The translations under genes and the position numbers were made by a program. A stretch of 6,426 bases of DNA from Crocinitomicaceae bacterium (GTDB lineage Bacteria; Bacteroidota; Bacteroidia; Flavobacteriales_D; Crocinitomicaceae), in the NCBI GenBank assembly GCA_015662935.1, contig DQTF01000187.1:1-6426 (forward strand). Reading direction: 5' to 3'. Below are positions 1-4,790 of this stretch, in pieces (position 1 is the stretch's first letter; each line of letters begins with the position of its first letter). The notes under the pieces were generated by a model. It saw nothing but the letters and a program-made list of their open reading frames with translations, was not told the origin of the DNA and did not search any database.

Positions 1-1
1 A

Positions 2-169
2 TCCAACAAATTATTGAGGTTGTACTTCTTTCTCAAAAGAAATCCCTTTAGGACTTTTATTCATTCTGAAAAAATGATGAATGATTTAGTTGTAGAAACT
101 GGTTTTGAGAGAATTGCTCATGAGAAAATTTTCCCTTGGAGAATTAGTGTGTATAAAAAAAGCCGCTAG
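2..169 (+). CDS. C-terminal end of a class I SAM-dependent methyltransferase (5' end outside window)
   Basis: An open frame enters from the left edge and gives 55 residues before a TAG at 167-169. The visible part contains RNPFRTFIHSEKMMNDLV, then ETGFERIAHEKIFPWRISVYKK at the very end. An 'FRTFIH' segment, a helix, a 'GFE' turn and a final strand ending in 'W.i.VY.k' is how the last part of many small class I methyltransferases reads. In that fold the last two antiparallel strands close the Rossmann-like sheet. The SAM-binding glycine motif would lie upstream of the window, so substrate and exact family cannot be told. The stop codon sits inside the left arm of the terminator at 158-184, so the gene ends right at its transcription stop. 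The assignment rests on this C-terminal pattern only. Confidence 0.6.
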   Translation, partial: SNKLLRLYFFLKRNPFRTFIHSEKMMNDLVVETGFERIAHEKIFPWRISVYKKSR

Positions 170-184
170 TAACTAACGGCTTTT
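158..184. terminator. Bidirectional intrinsic terminator between convergent genes
   Basis: AAAAGCCG (158-165) pairs with CGGCTTTT (177-184). Inside, TAG and CTA can add three pairs beyond one C/A mismatch, leaving a 3-nt loop. An A-run precedes the left arm and T's follow the right arm, so the hairpin has a T-tract on either strand. It lies between the rightward methyltransferase end and the leftward cold-shock gene (stop at 205) and can serve both. Confidence 0.75.
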
Positions 185-204
185 AATTCTATATCTGAAA
201 GCTA

Positions 205-780
205 TTATTCTTCGCTTTTTTCTTCTTTTTCATCCTTGTCTTCCTCGTCACTCTCTTCTTCTGCCTCCTTAGCCTCTTCCGCTTCAAGAGCTGCTTTTTC
301 AGCCTCTTCTCTCGCTTTCTTTGCAACTAAATCTACAATCTTAACTTGGACAGCATTCATTCCTTTCATTCCTCGTTCTAGTTCAAACTCAACTAAATCG
401 TTCTCTTTGATTTCTTCAAGTAAACCATTAACGTGAACAAAATACTTTTCTTCAGTACCTGTTTCTTTAATGAAACCGTATCCTTTAGAATCGTTAAAGA
501 ATACGACTCTACCTTCACGGCTAGATGAAACAGGAGCATCTGTTCTTTTAGGAACTCCAATTTCGATATCCTTCGCCTTGATTTCTTTTCTTTTTACGTT
601 CTCATCTGGCGGAGTATCAGAAATATTTCCAAACTCATCCACGTATGCTAACATATTATCTAAACCACCGCCTTCAGAACTTGCTTTACGCTCTTCTCTT
701 TTAAGTGCTTTATCTTTACGTTTCTTTAAACGTTTTTTCTCTTTTTCTTTTTTACTAAATGTCTCTTGCGATCTGGCCAT
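205..780 (-). CDS. Cold-shock-domain protein with basic N-terminus and acidic C-terminal tail
   Basis: This is a predicted cytoplasmic single-stranded nucleic-acid-binding protein of 191 residues. Residues 1-32 are very rich in Lys and Arg (SKKEKEKKRLKKRKDK). Residues 39-60 hold a segment (LDNMLAYVDEFGNISDTPPD) that I recall from Bacteroidota homologues. The cold-shock domain spans about 88-148, with RNP1-like KGYGFI at 99-104 and RNP2-like YFVHV at 113-117, the aromatic surface that stacks on bases. The domain ends in GMKGMNAVQVKIV. Residues 152-191 form an Ala/Glu/Lys-rich probable helix that becomes almost purely acidic. The length is far above the ~70 residues of CspA. The start is the only Met before the conserved N-terminal block, and no Shine-Dalgarno is seen, as usual in this phylum. 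The leader is long and structured (796-822 and 878-900), which suggests post-transcriptional control. It probably acts as an RNA chaperone or translation factor, but this is family inference. Confidence 0.93.
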   Translation of the reverse strand: MARSQETFSKKEKEKKRLKKRKDKALKREERKASSEGGGLDNMLAYVDEFGNISDTPPDENVKRKEIKAKDIEIGVPKRTDAPVSSSREGRVVFFNDSKGYGFIKETGTEEKYFVHVNGLLEEIKENDLVEFELERGMKGMNAVQVKIVDLVAKKAREEAEKAALEAEEAKEAEEESDEEDKDEKEEKSEE

Positions 781-795
781 TAAAAATTAATTATC

Positions 796-822
796 GTAAG
801 CAACTATTAATTAGCAGCTTAC
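796..822 (-). promoter_or_regulatory. Hairpin in the cold-shock mRNA leader, just upstream of the start codon
   Basis: GTAAGC (796-801) is the exact reverse complement of GCTTAC (817-822). Inside, CTA (804-806) and TAG (812-814) can pair, separated from the outer stem by 2x2 unpaired bases. In the leftward mRNA the hairpin ends 15 nt before the ATG at 780, so it lies in or near the ribosome footprint. A temperature-responsive or translation-tuning role is inference from the gene type. Confidence 0.45.
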
Positions 823-877
823 ATGTATTATTGTGTATTTATATTCTTTTCAATTATACTAACATTGAGGTTAAATA

Positions 878-900
878 AAGGTTACACGTAAAATAACCTT
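878..900 (-). promoter_or_regulatory. Hairpin or inverted repeat at the predicted 5' end of the cold-shock mRNA
   Basis: AAGGTTA (878-884) and TAACCTT (894-900) form a perfect 7-bp inverted repeat with a 9-nt spacer. It begins about 3 bp downstream of the predicted -7 box at 904-911, so it would be the first structure in the RNA or overlap its first nucleotides. It could stabilise the 5' end, or act as a DNA operator overlapping the transcription start. The sequence does not separate these. Confidence 0.45.
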
Positions 901-903
901 CCG

Positions 904-911
904 CAAAGGTA
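904..911 (-). promoter_or_regulatory. Bacteroidota-type -7 promoter box for the cold-shock gene
   Basis: The leftward strand reads TACCTTTG, a full match to the Bacteroidota -7 consensus TAnnTTTG. A T-rich stretch (TTTTTTC) lies at about the distance of the -33 element but lacks the consensus TTTG. Transcription would start near 897-900, giving a leader of roughly 120 nt. The box lies 35 bp past the stop of the kinase gene, so the cold-shock gene has its own promoter. Confidence 0.65.
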
Positions 912-946
912 CTGATTTTTAACGAAAAAAGAATGAAATTTGTAGA

Positions 947-2089
947 TTAGGATTTAGAATATTTAAATTGGAATAAATATTCCGTTCCTTCTTTGCTTTT
1001 ATTTAAAGAATACTCCCCATCTAATTGCTCTGTGAAAACATTAATTAAAGAGGTTCCAAAATGATCTGAATCAGGGTTATCATACCATTCTCCATTATCA
1101 AAGTACTTCAATTCATACCCTGTATAACGAGGTTTAAATTCGATATTGATTCTGCCATTATTCTTATTTTTAACTCCGTACTTCAGGCTATTGGTCAATA
1201 ACTCATTTAGAATAAGAGCTAGAGGAACCAGTGTATCTAGCTGTATGTTGTCAACATTAGAATTAACGTTCAACTGTATATTTTTCTCCATTGAAAAATT
1301 GTGAAGAACCTCCTCTGCTAAAGACTGAATATAATCATTGGTACTAACGTCGCTGATGTTCTTAGAGTTGTAAATCTTATCATGAATGAGCGCAATGCTT
1401 TTAATTCTGTCGATGGCATCTTTCAGAACTTGCTTGGAATTAGGATCCGAAACAATATTACTTTGCAAATTCATGATGCTTGTAATGATTTGCAGATTAT
1501 TTTTTACCCTATGATGGATCTCTTGTAGAAGTACTTTTTTGTCAGTATCCTGCTTCCTGATTAGTTTCATTGATTTATTCAACTGTTTTTCTTTCAGTTT
1601 TCGAAGTTTTATTTCTTTTCTTAATCGTTTATTCCAATAAAGGAGGAATAAAAAAACTGCAAGGATAATTAGTAAACCAAAAGAAATCCATTTAAAAACC
1701 TCTTTCCAACTCACTCCGTGTTCATAACGAACAGCTATCCATTCATTTCTAATCTGTTCTCTCTCAGTGGGAGAAATAGAAGCAAATACTTTATTTGCAA
1801 TGTCACGAAAAACAACCCAGTCTTTTGTTACGGCTAGTGCTATTCCATTTGTCTTGTAAGAAGTTGGTGCTGCAATTTTTAGATTGGTAAAACCACTGTT
1901 ATTAATATGATAACTAATAACGCCTAGATTTCCTACAAATGCATCGGCATCTCCATAACTTAATTCCTCTAAGCATTCATAAACACCATTAAATTCTTTA
2001 ATATTGATTTCAGGATAATCTTTCGCAATCATTTCTGTGGAATAGTAATTTGCAGGTAGCGCAACAGAAATTGTATTCAAATCGTCCAA
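947..2089 (-). CDS. Sensor histidine kinase, C-terminal part (half binding domain, TM, HisKA_2, HATPase)
   Basis: This is the larger fragment of a split gene, 380 residues if the TTG at 2089 is taken as start; the frame is open up to 2122. Residues 1 to about 122 are the second half of an SBP_bac_3 domain (ISVALPANYY, GDADAFVGNLGVISY, then EREQIRNEWIAVRYE). A transmembrane helix lies at about 134-152 and a basic coiled coil at 153-185. The dimerisation and phosphoacceptor box is EIHHRVKNNLQ (190-200), the HisKA_2 signature, with His193 the likely phosphorylated residue. The ATPase domain has its N box at 295-305 (NELLTNSLKYG), Asp331 in FDNGEW, and a G-box-like FGTSLINVF at 344-352. It would autophosphorylate and pass phosphate to a response regulator, but none is encoded here. 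The fragment lacks a signal peptide and half its ligand domain, so it is meaningful mainly as the continuation of 2103-2495. Its own TTG start is unlikely to be used. Confidence 0.88.
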   Translation of the reverse strand: MDDLNTISVALPANYYSTEMIAKDYPEINIKEFNGVYECLEELSYGDADAFVGNLGVISYHINNSGFTNLKIAAPTSYKTNGIALAVTKDWVVFRDIANKVFASISPTEREQIRNEWIAVRYEHGVSWKEVFKWISFGLLIILAVFLFLLYWNKRLRKEIKLRKLKEKQLNKSMKLIRKQDTDKKVLLQEIHHRVKNNLQIITSIMNLQSNIVSDPNSKQVLKDAIDRIKSIALIHDKIYNSKNISDVSTNDYIQSLAEEVLHNFSMEKNIQLNVNSNVDNIQLDTLVPLALILNELLTNSLKYGVKNKNNGRINIEFKPRYTGYELKYFDNGEWYDNPDSDHFGTSLINVFTEQLDGEYSLNKSKEGTEYLFQFKYSKS

Positions 2090-2102
2090 TCCACCAATAA
2101 AT

Positions 2103-2122
2103 TTAAAATCCTTTCTTGACGA
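2103..2122 (-). other. Frameshift point in the sensor kinase gene (TTT-TAA slip sequence)
   Basis: The upstream frame ends ...AAG AAA GGA TTT TAA (stop 2103-2105). The downstream frame is open from 2122 and includes TTT AAA TTT ATT GGT GGA TTG. Removing one base, either a T of TTTT (2105-2108) or a G of the preceding GG, joins the frames and continues the binding-domain homology (VIVKKGFKFIGGLDDL). A ribosome slipping +1 at TTT would re-pair perfectly with the next TTT. A purine-rich AAAGGA directly precedes it. An indel, a sequencing error and a programmed shift all fit. Confidence 0.7.
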
Positions 2123-2495
2123 TTACCATCGGATCTTCAATGTATGTATCAGAAAAATACAGAAACTCTTTTCTTTCTGGAGTTATTGCACAACAAGGAA
2201 CGATATTAATTTCGCCTTTTTTTAATCCTGTAATTGCTTTCCCCCATGTCATATTAGGAATTGGGTTCATGTCTATTCCTGTTTCCCTTTCAAGGATTTT
2301 AACATACTCACCTACGATACCTTTATACTCTCCGTTTTCATATATTTCATAAGGTGCCCATTGAGGTTCGTATCCGAAATTAATTATTGGGTGCTTGCTA
2401 ATCCACTCTTTTTCTATTTGTGTAAATTCAATTTTCTGACCAGACACAAAATACTGCGTGAACAAAAAAGTAATAAATAGAAAATGTTTGAGCAT
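2103..2495 (-). CDS. Sensor kinase, N-terminal part: signal peptide and first half of an SBP_bac_3 domain
   Basis: These 130 residues begin with a Sec signal peptide (MLKHFLFITFLFTQYFVSG, probable cleavage before QKIEF). The first lobe of a BvgS/EvgS-like periplasmic binding domain follows. EKEWISKHPIINFGYEPQWAPYE and GEYKGIVGEYVKILERETGI match the usual 'W...HP.i..G..p.w.P.....G.y.Gi..dyl' pattern, and the fragment continues to CAITPERKEFLYFSDTYIEDPMVIVKK. The frame stops at TAA 2103-2105 where the domain should cross into its second lobe, which is found in the +1 frame just downstream (947-2089). Joined, the protein is about 515 residues: 130 here, five bridging codons, and 380. Alone, this piece would be an exported half-domain unlikely to fold. 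The gene starts 57 bp after ywbE and may be co-transcribed with it. The probable ligand is a small amino-acid-like solute, but family knowledge does not fix it. Confidence 0.85.
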   Translation of the reverse strand: MLKHFLFITFLFTQYFVSGQKIEFTQIEKEWISKHPIINFGYEPQWAPYEIYENGEYKGIVGEYVKILERETGIDMNPIPNMTWGKAITGLKKGEINIVPCCAITPERKEFLYFSDTYIEDPMVIVKKGF

Positions 2496-2552
2496 AGTTA
2501 GTAATTAGAAATCTAACTTACTGAAAACTACCATGAAAAACAAATAAACTTG

Positions 2553-2753
2553 CTAATTATCTTCTAAAATCTCTTTAACTCGACCTACTTGTCCATCCTC
2601 TAAAAGCACTTTAATTCCATGAGGGTGAAAAGAGGATTTAGTGAGTATCCTTTTTACGTCTCCTTCTGTTAACTCTCCAGACCTTTGATTTTTTTTAAGT
2701 ACAATCGCCACATAAGCTCCGATTGACACGTCTTCTCTTTTTCTTCCGTCCAT
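2553..2753 (-). CDS. ywbE: YwbE family protein (DUF2196)
   Basis: This 66-residue protein matches the small conserved YwbE family almost end to end. It has MDGRKREDVSIGAYVAIVLK at the N-terminus, then KNQRSGELTEGDVKRILTKS, then the hallmark HPHGIKVLLEDGQVGRVKEIL (43-63). B. subtilis YwbE has the same order (VEIVLK.DQRTG, then HPHGIKVRLEDGQVGRV). The length is normal and the ATG agrees with the conserved N-terminus. The pattern suggests a small beta-rich, KOW-like fold, and the molecular function is unknown to me. The ATG lies only 8 bp after the T-tract of the terminator at 2762-2790, leaving little room for a separate promoter. A weak -7-like TAATTTTT lies at 2795-2802. The kinase gene follows 57 bp downstream on the same strand. 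Confidence 0.93.
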   Translation of the reverse strand: MDGRKREDVSIGAYVAIVLKKNQRSGELTEGDVKRILTKSSFHPHGIKVLLEDGQVGRVKEILEDN

Positions 2754-2761
2754 AACGATAT

Positions 2762-2790
2762 AAAAAAAGCCCCTTCTTTCGAAGGAGCTT
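2762..2790 (-). terminator. Strong intrinsic terminator after the cysteine-rich lipoprotein gene
   Basis: On the leftward strand the RNA is AAGCUCCUUC, loop GAAA, GAAGGGGCUU, then a run of U's. The stem is 10 bp with one U-G wobble, closed by a GNRA tetraloop. On the other strand the wobble becomes a C/A mismatch, so the leftward direction is favoured. It begins 17 bp after the lipoprotein stop codon (2808) and ends 8 bp before the ywbE ATG. Confidence 0.9.
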
Positions 2791-2807
2791 AATTAAAAAT
2801 TATTTTT

Positions 2808-3206
2808 TTATGCCTTATCAGCACAGCAAGGCTTTGTGCAGTCTTCTCCACAAGCTTCCATTTTTTCAGCAGTACATCCGTCAGCGCAAGCTTCTGAACA
2901 TTCATGTGCAGCCATTTCAGCAGTACAACCTTCACCACAATTAGAAGCGCAATCTTTTTTACAAGCTTCTTTGTCTGTTGACTCACAAGATGCAGAACAT
3001 TTGTGTTCGCCTTCGTGAGAAGCGCAAGCTTCCTTGTCGTCATCTTTACAACAAGCTTTTCCTTCTTCATGATCACAAGTTGCTTCTTCAACCATTTCTG
3101 TTCCTGCTTCAAGAGCATCACCTGCTGCATCATTTACTTCTTCAGAAGAACAAGCAAACATTACTAATGACAATGCAATTGGGATAATAAATTTTAATAC
3201 TTTCAT
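2808..3206 (-). CDS. Cysteine-rich lipoprotein with CxxxC arrays, putative metal-binding
   Basis: This 132-residue protein has a type II signal peptide (MKVLKFIIPIALSLVMFACSS, lipidated Cys19), so it should be anchored in a membrane facing the periplasm or surface. The mature part has 17 further cysteines: 44, 52, 53, 61, 70, 74, 82, 86, 90, 94, 103, 107, 111, 119, 123, 127, 128. Most are spaced exactly four apart (70-74, 82-86-90-94, 103-107-111, 119-123-127). The motif EAC occurs four times and CTAE twice. Glu, Asp and Lys are also abundant, with His at 46, 64, 68 and 102. A CxxxC spacing puts thiols on one helix face, as in copper-storage (Csp) four-helix bundles, and differs from the CxC of metallothioneins. 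Binding of Cu(I) or Zn is inference; I do not recognise a named family. A different overlapping frame (2789-3133) is Lys/Leu-rich and lacks a signal peptide, so it is a shadow. Confidence 0.87.
   Translation of the reverse strand: MKVLKFIIPIALSLVMFACSSEEVNDAAGDALEAGTEMVEEATCDHEEGKACCKDDDKEACASHEGEHKCSASCESTDKEACKKDCASNCGEGCTAEMAAHECSEACADGCTAEKMEACGEDCTKPCCADKA
2864..2927 (-). repeat. Intragenic direct repeat encoding a CTAE module, 51-bp period
   Basis: TTTCAGCAGTACA occurs at 2864-2876 and 2915-2927, 51 bp (17 codons) apart. Each copy encodes the CTAE of a unit CxxxCxxxCTAE. The protein units are residues 86-102 and 103-118, with a third degenerate unit at 119-132. This suggests growth of the cysteine array by duplication. 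Confidence 0.6.
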
Positions 3207-3274
3207 TTGATTTAAATTAATTAGTTTGTGAGTGCAAGTTAGTAAAAATTAACACTAGAAAAATAAATCGAGTA

Positions 3275-4117
3275 TTAATTATTCCATTTCTGGTTCAACA
3301 AATCGATTAATTTTGAAGAAATTGTATTGAAATAACGCTTTGTTCTATATCCACTTACCCAAGTGATTCCTGTGATAGCGTTTGTTAAAAAAATCTCATC
3401 TGCAACAAGTAGATTCTGTGGTAAAATATTGCATTCGTAAACTTTGATTCCATTTGCAATTGCAAGGTTAATAATTTGCATCCTCATAGTACCTGCTAAA
3501 CAACCTTCTTCAAGGCCAGGCGTGTATAAAACACCATTGCTCACAACAAAAAGATTTGCCGAAGAGCTTTCTAGAATACCCCCTGTTTCATTGGTAATTA
3601 AATAATCACCTAACCCCTTTTCTTTTGCCGTAATTGCTGCTAATATATAAATCAAGCAATTTTTTGTCTTGAAATTAGACAAGGTGTTCTTTTGCTTTTT
3701 TAAGTCAGTATAGATATCAACTTCAATTCCTTTCTGGTTTAACTCAAATTTGCCAATCTCTGTTGGATAGACCTCAATATAAAATTCAACCTCATTACTT
3801 TCTGGTTTGAAAGTACCGCCACTTGACCGGTCAATTGAAATTCGACACTTCCCTCCTTCCGTAATTGTTGATTTTTGCAATAACTCAGTTATTTTTTTTC
3901 TGAAAAAATCTACGTCAAAAAAACTAGGTGGTCGCATTTTAATTCTCTTTGCTCCTTCCAGCATCCTTGAAATGTGGTTCTCTAAATTAATTGGCTGCCC
4001 TTTAATAATTCGAATACTTTCAAATACACCATCTCCATATAGATATGATCGATTTCCCGTTTTAATCGTTACGGAATCATTCTCCAAAATTTCGTTGTTG
4101 TTATTTATATAGAGCAT
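3275..4117 (-). CDS. Aminotransferase class IV (fold-type IV PLP enzyme; PabC/IlvE-like)
   Basis: This is a PLP-dependent enzyme of 280 residues, the usual length for the family. Seen in order: NRSYLYGDGVFESIR (22-36), the N-terminal signature; RISIDRSSGG at 92-101; FKTKNCLIYILA (149-160), with Lys150 as the predicted Schiff-base lysine; DYLITNETGGILESSSANLFVV (171-192), containing the conserved Glu183 and the 'E.s.sNlF' block; LYTPGLEEGCLAGTMR (197-212); and ADEIFLTNAITGITWV (239-254). These blocks are shared by branched-chain aminotransferases, D-amino-acid aminotransferases and 4-amino-4-deoxychorismate lyase, and I cannot separate them by eye. The short N-terminus and lack of the long IlvE insertions lean towards PabC-like or a general class IV enzyme. 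The ATG follows the rhomboid stop by 3 bp, so translation is probably coupled. No folate or branched-chain gene lies nearby. Confidence 0.92.
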   Translation of the reverse strand: MLYINNNNEILENDSVTIKTGNRSYLYGDGVFESIRIIKGQPINLENHISRMLEGAKRIKMRPPSFFDVDFFRKKITELLQKSTITEGGKCRISIDRSSGGTFKPESNEVEFYIEVYPTEIGKFELNQKGIEVDIYTDLKKQKNTLSNFKTKNCLIYILAAITAKEKGLGDYLITNETGGILESSSANLFVVSNGVLYTPGLEEGCLAGTMRMQIINLAIANGIKVYECNILPQNLLVADEIFLTNAITGITWVSGYRTKRYFNTISSKLIDLLNQKWNN

Positions 4118-4120
4118 TGA

Positions 4121-4741
4121 CTAAAAGATATAACTGATAAGTTCTTTTCCCTTATCAAGGTTGATAATTAGTACGTAAACAATACCGAAAATGGCACCAC
4201 CAATGTGAGCATCGTGCGCAATTCCTGTTCCTCCTTTTTTAGCTGCATAGAATTCATACAGTAAATATAATGGTCCAAAAATATATGCAGGGATTGGAAT
4301 AGGAATAAACATTAATTGTAATTCCATTCCTGGATTCCACAATATAGCAGCAAAAATCACAGCAGACACAGCACCTGACGCCCCTAATGACCGATAATTT
4401 GGATTATCTTGATTTCTAAAGTATGGAATAACAGTAGCGAATAAACCTCCTAATATATATAATGCTCCAAAATGTAACTGCCCCATCATTGCCCCATACT
4501 CTTGCATCAAACCATAATGCAAAAGAGCATCTCCTAAGAAATAAAGCGAGAACATATTAAAGAACAAGTGAGCAGTATCTCCATGTATTAATATATGACT
4601 GAAAATTCTAGAATAGTTGCTGTTTTCCTTAACGTCATAGGGGATATACATCATTTTATTCAGCATCTCCCGATTATTAAACGCCATCATTGAGACGACA
4701 ACTGTGATTGCAATAATTATTAATAAAATGTCTATATTCAT
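4121..4741 (-). CDS. Rhomboid family intramembrane serine protease
   Basis: This 206-residue integral membrane protein has about six hydrophobic helices, roughly 4-20, 57-76, 90-106, 119-136, 150-165 and 177-195. Family hallmarks are present: HLFFNMFSLYFLG with His58 and Asn62 (the HxxxN oxyanion motif), GASGAVSAV with Ser122 as nucleophile, and AHDAHIGGAIFG with His179 as the catalytic partner. All active-site residues are intact, so an active protease is expected that cleaves transmembrane substrates in the inner membrane. The substrate is unknown. The start ATG fits a first helix right at the N-terminus. A weak -7-like box, TAGGTTTC, lies at 4765-4772 in the gap to the divergent transpeptidase gene. 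The aminotransferase gene begins 3 bp after the TAG, so the two form a tight transcription unit. Confidence 0.95.
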   Translation of the reverse strand: MNIDILLIIIAITVVVSMMAFNNREMLNKMMYIPYDVKENSNYSRIFSHILIHGDTAHLFFNMFSLYFLGDALLHYGLMQEYGAMMGQLHFGALYILGGLFATVIPYFRNQDNPNYRSLGASGAVSAVIFAAILWNPGMELQLMFIPIPIPAYIFGPLYLLYEFYAAKKGGTGIAHDAHIGGAIFGIVYVLIINLDKGKELISYIF

Positions 4742-4790
4742 AGAATGTTATGTATATTCGTTTAGAAACCTAGCTAATTTAATAATTTCA

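Noticed and set aside
236..436. Rightward Ser/Ala-rich frame opposite the cold-shock gene
   Set aside because: It is the antisense of the Glu/Lys-rich tail and domain. The low-complexity Ser/Ala/Leu composition is a shadow signature.
470..790. Rightward 106-residue frame opposite the 5' half of the cold-shock gene
   Set aside because: It is antisense to a well-supported cold-shock gene and shows no motif or promoter.
2116..2352. Rightward 78-residue hydrophobic frame in the sensor kinase gene
   Set aside because: It lies opposite the SBP_bac_3 domain, which has clear homology on the other strand.
2496..2518. 6-bp inverted repeat (AGTTAG / CTAACT) directly before the sensor kinase ATG
   Set aside because: It is a short, AT-rich stem with an 11-nt loop. 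This is expected by chance in such DNA and I have no supporting context.
2789..3133. Overlapping 114-residue Lys/Leu-rich frame on the same strand as the cysteine-rich lipoprotein
   Set aside because: It has no signal peptide or domain, its composition is what the repetitive cysteine codons give in a shifted frame, and it runs into the terminator stem. The other frame has a clear lipobox.
2808..3206. Idea that the cysteine-rich protein is a secreted peptide toxin or RiPP precursor
   Set aside because: The lipobox signal peptide, the length and the absence of maturation or export genes nearby argue against it.
3244..3251. Possible -7 box (TAATTTTT) upstream of the cysteine-rich lipoprotein
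   Set aside because: It lacks the final G of TAnnTTTG and has no -33 partner. Such strings are frequent here, so it is not listed as a feature.
3807..4112. Rightward 101-residue frame opposite the aminotransferase N-terminus
   Set aside because: It is antisense to conserved aminotransferase motifs and has no domain of its own.
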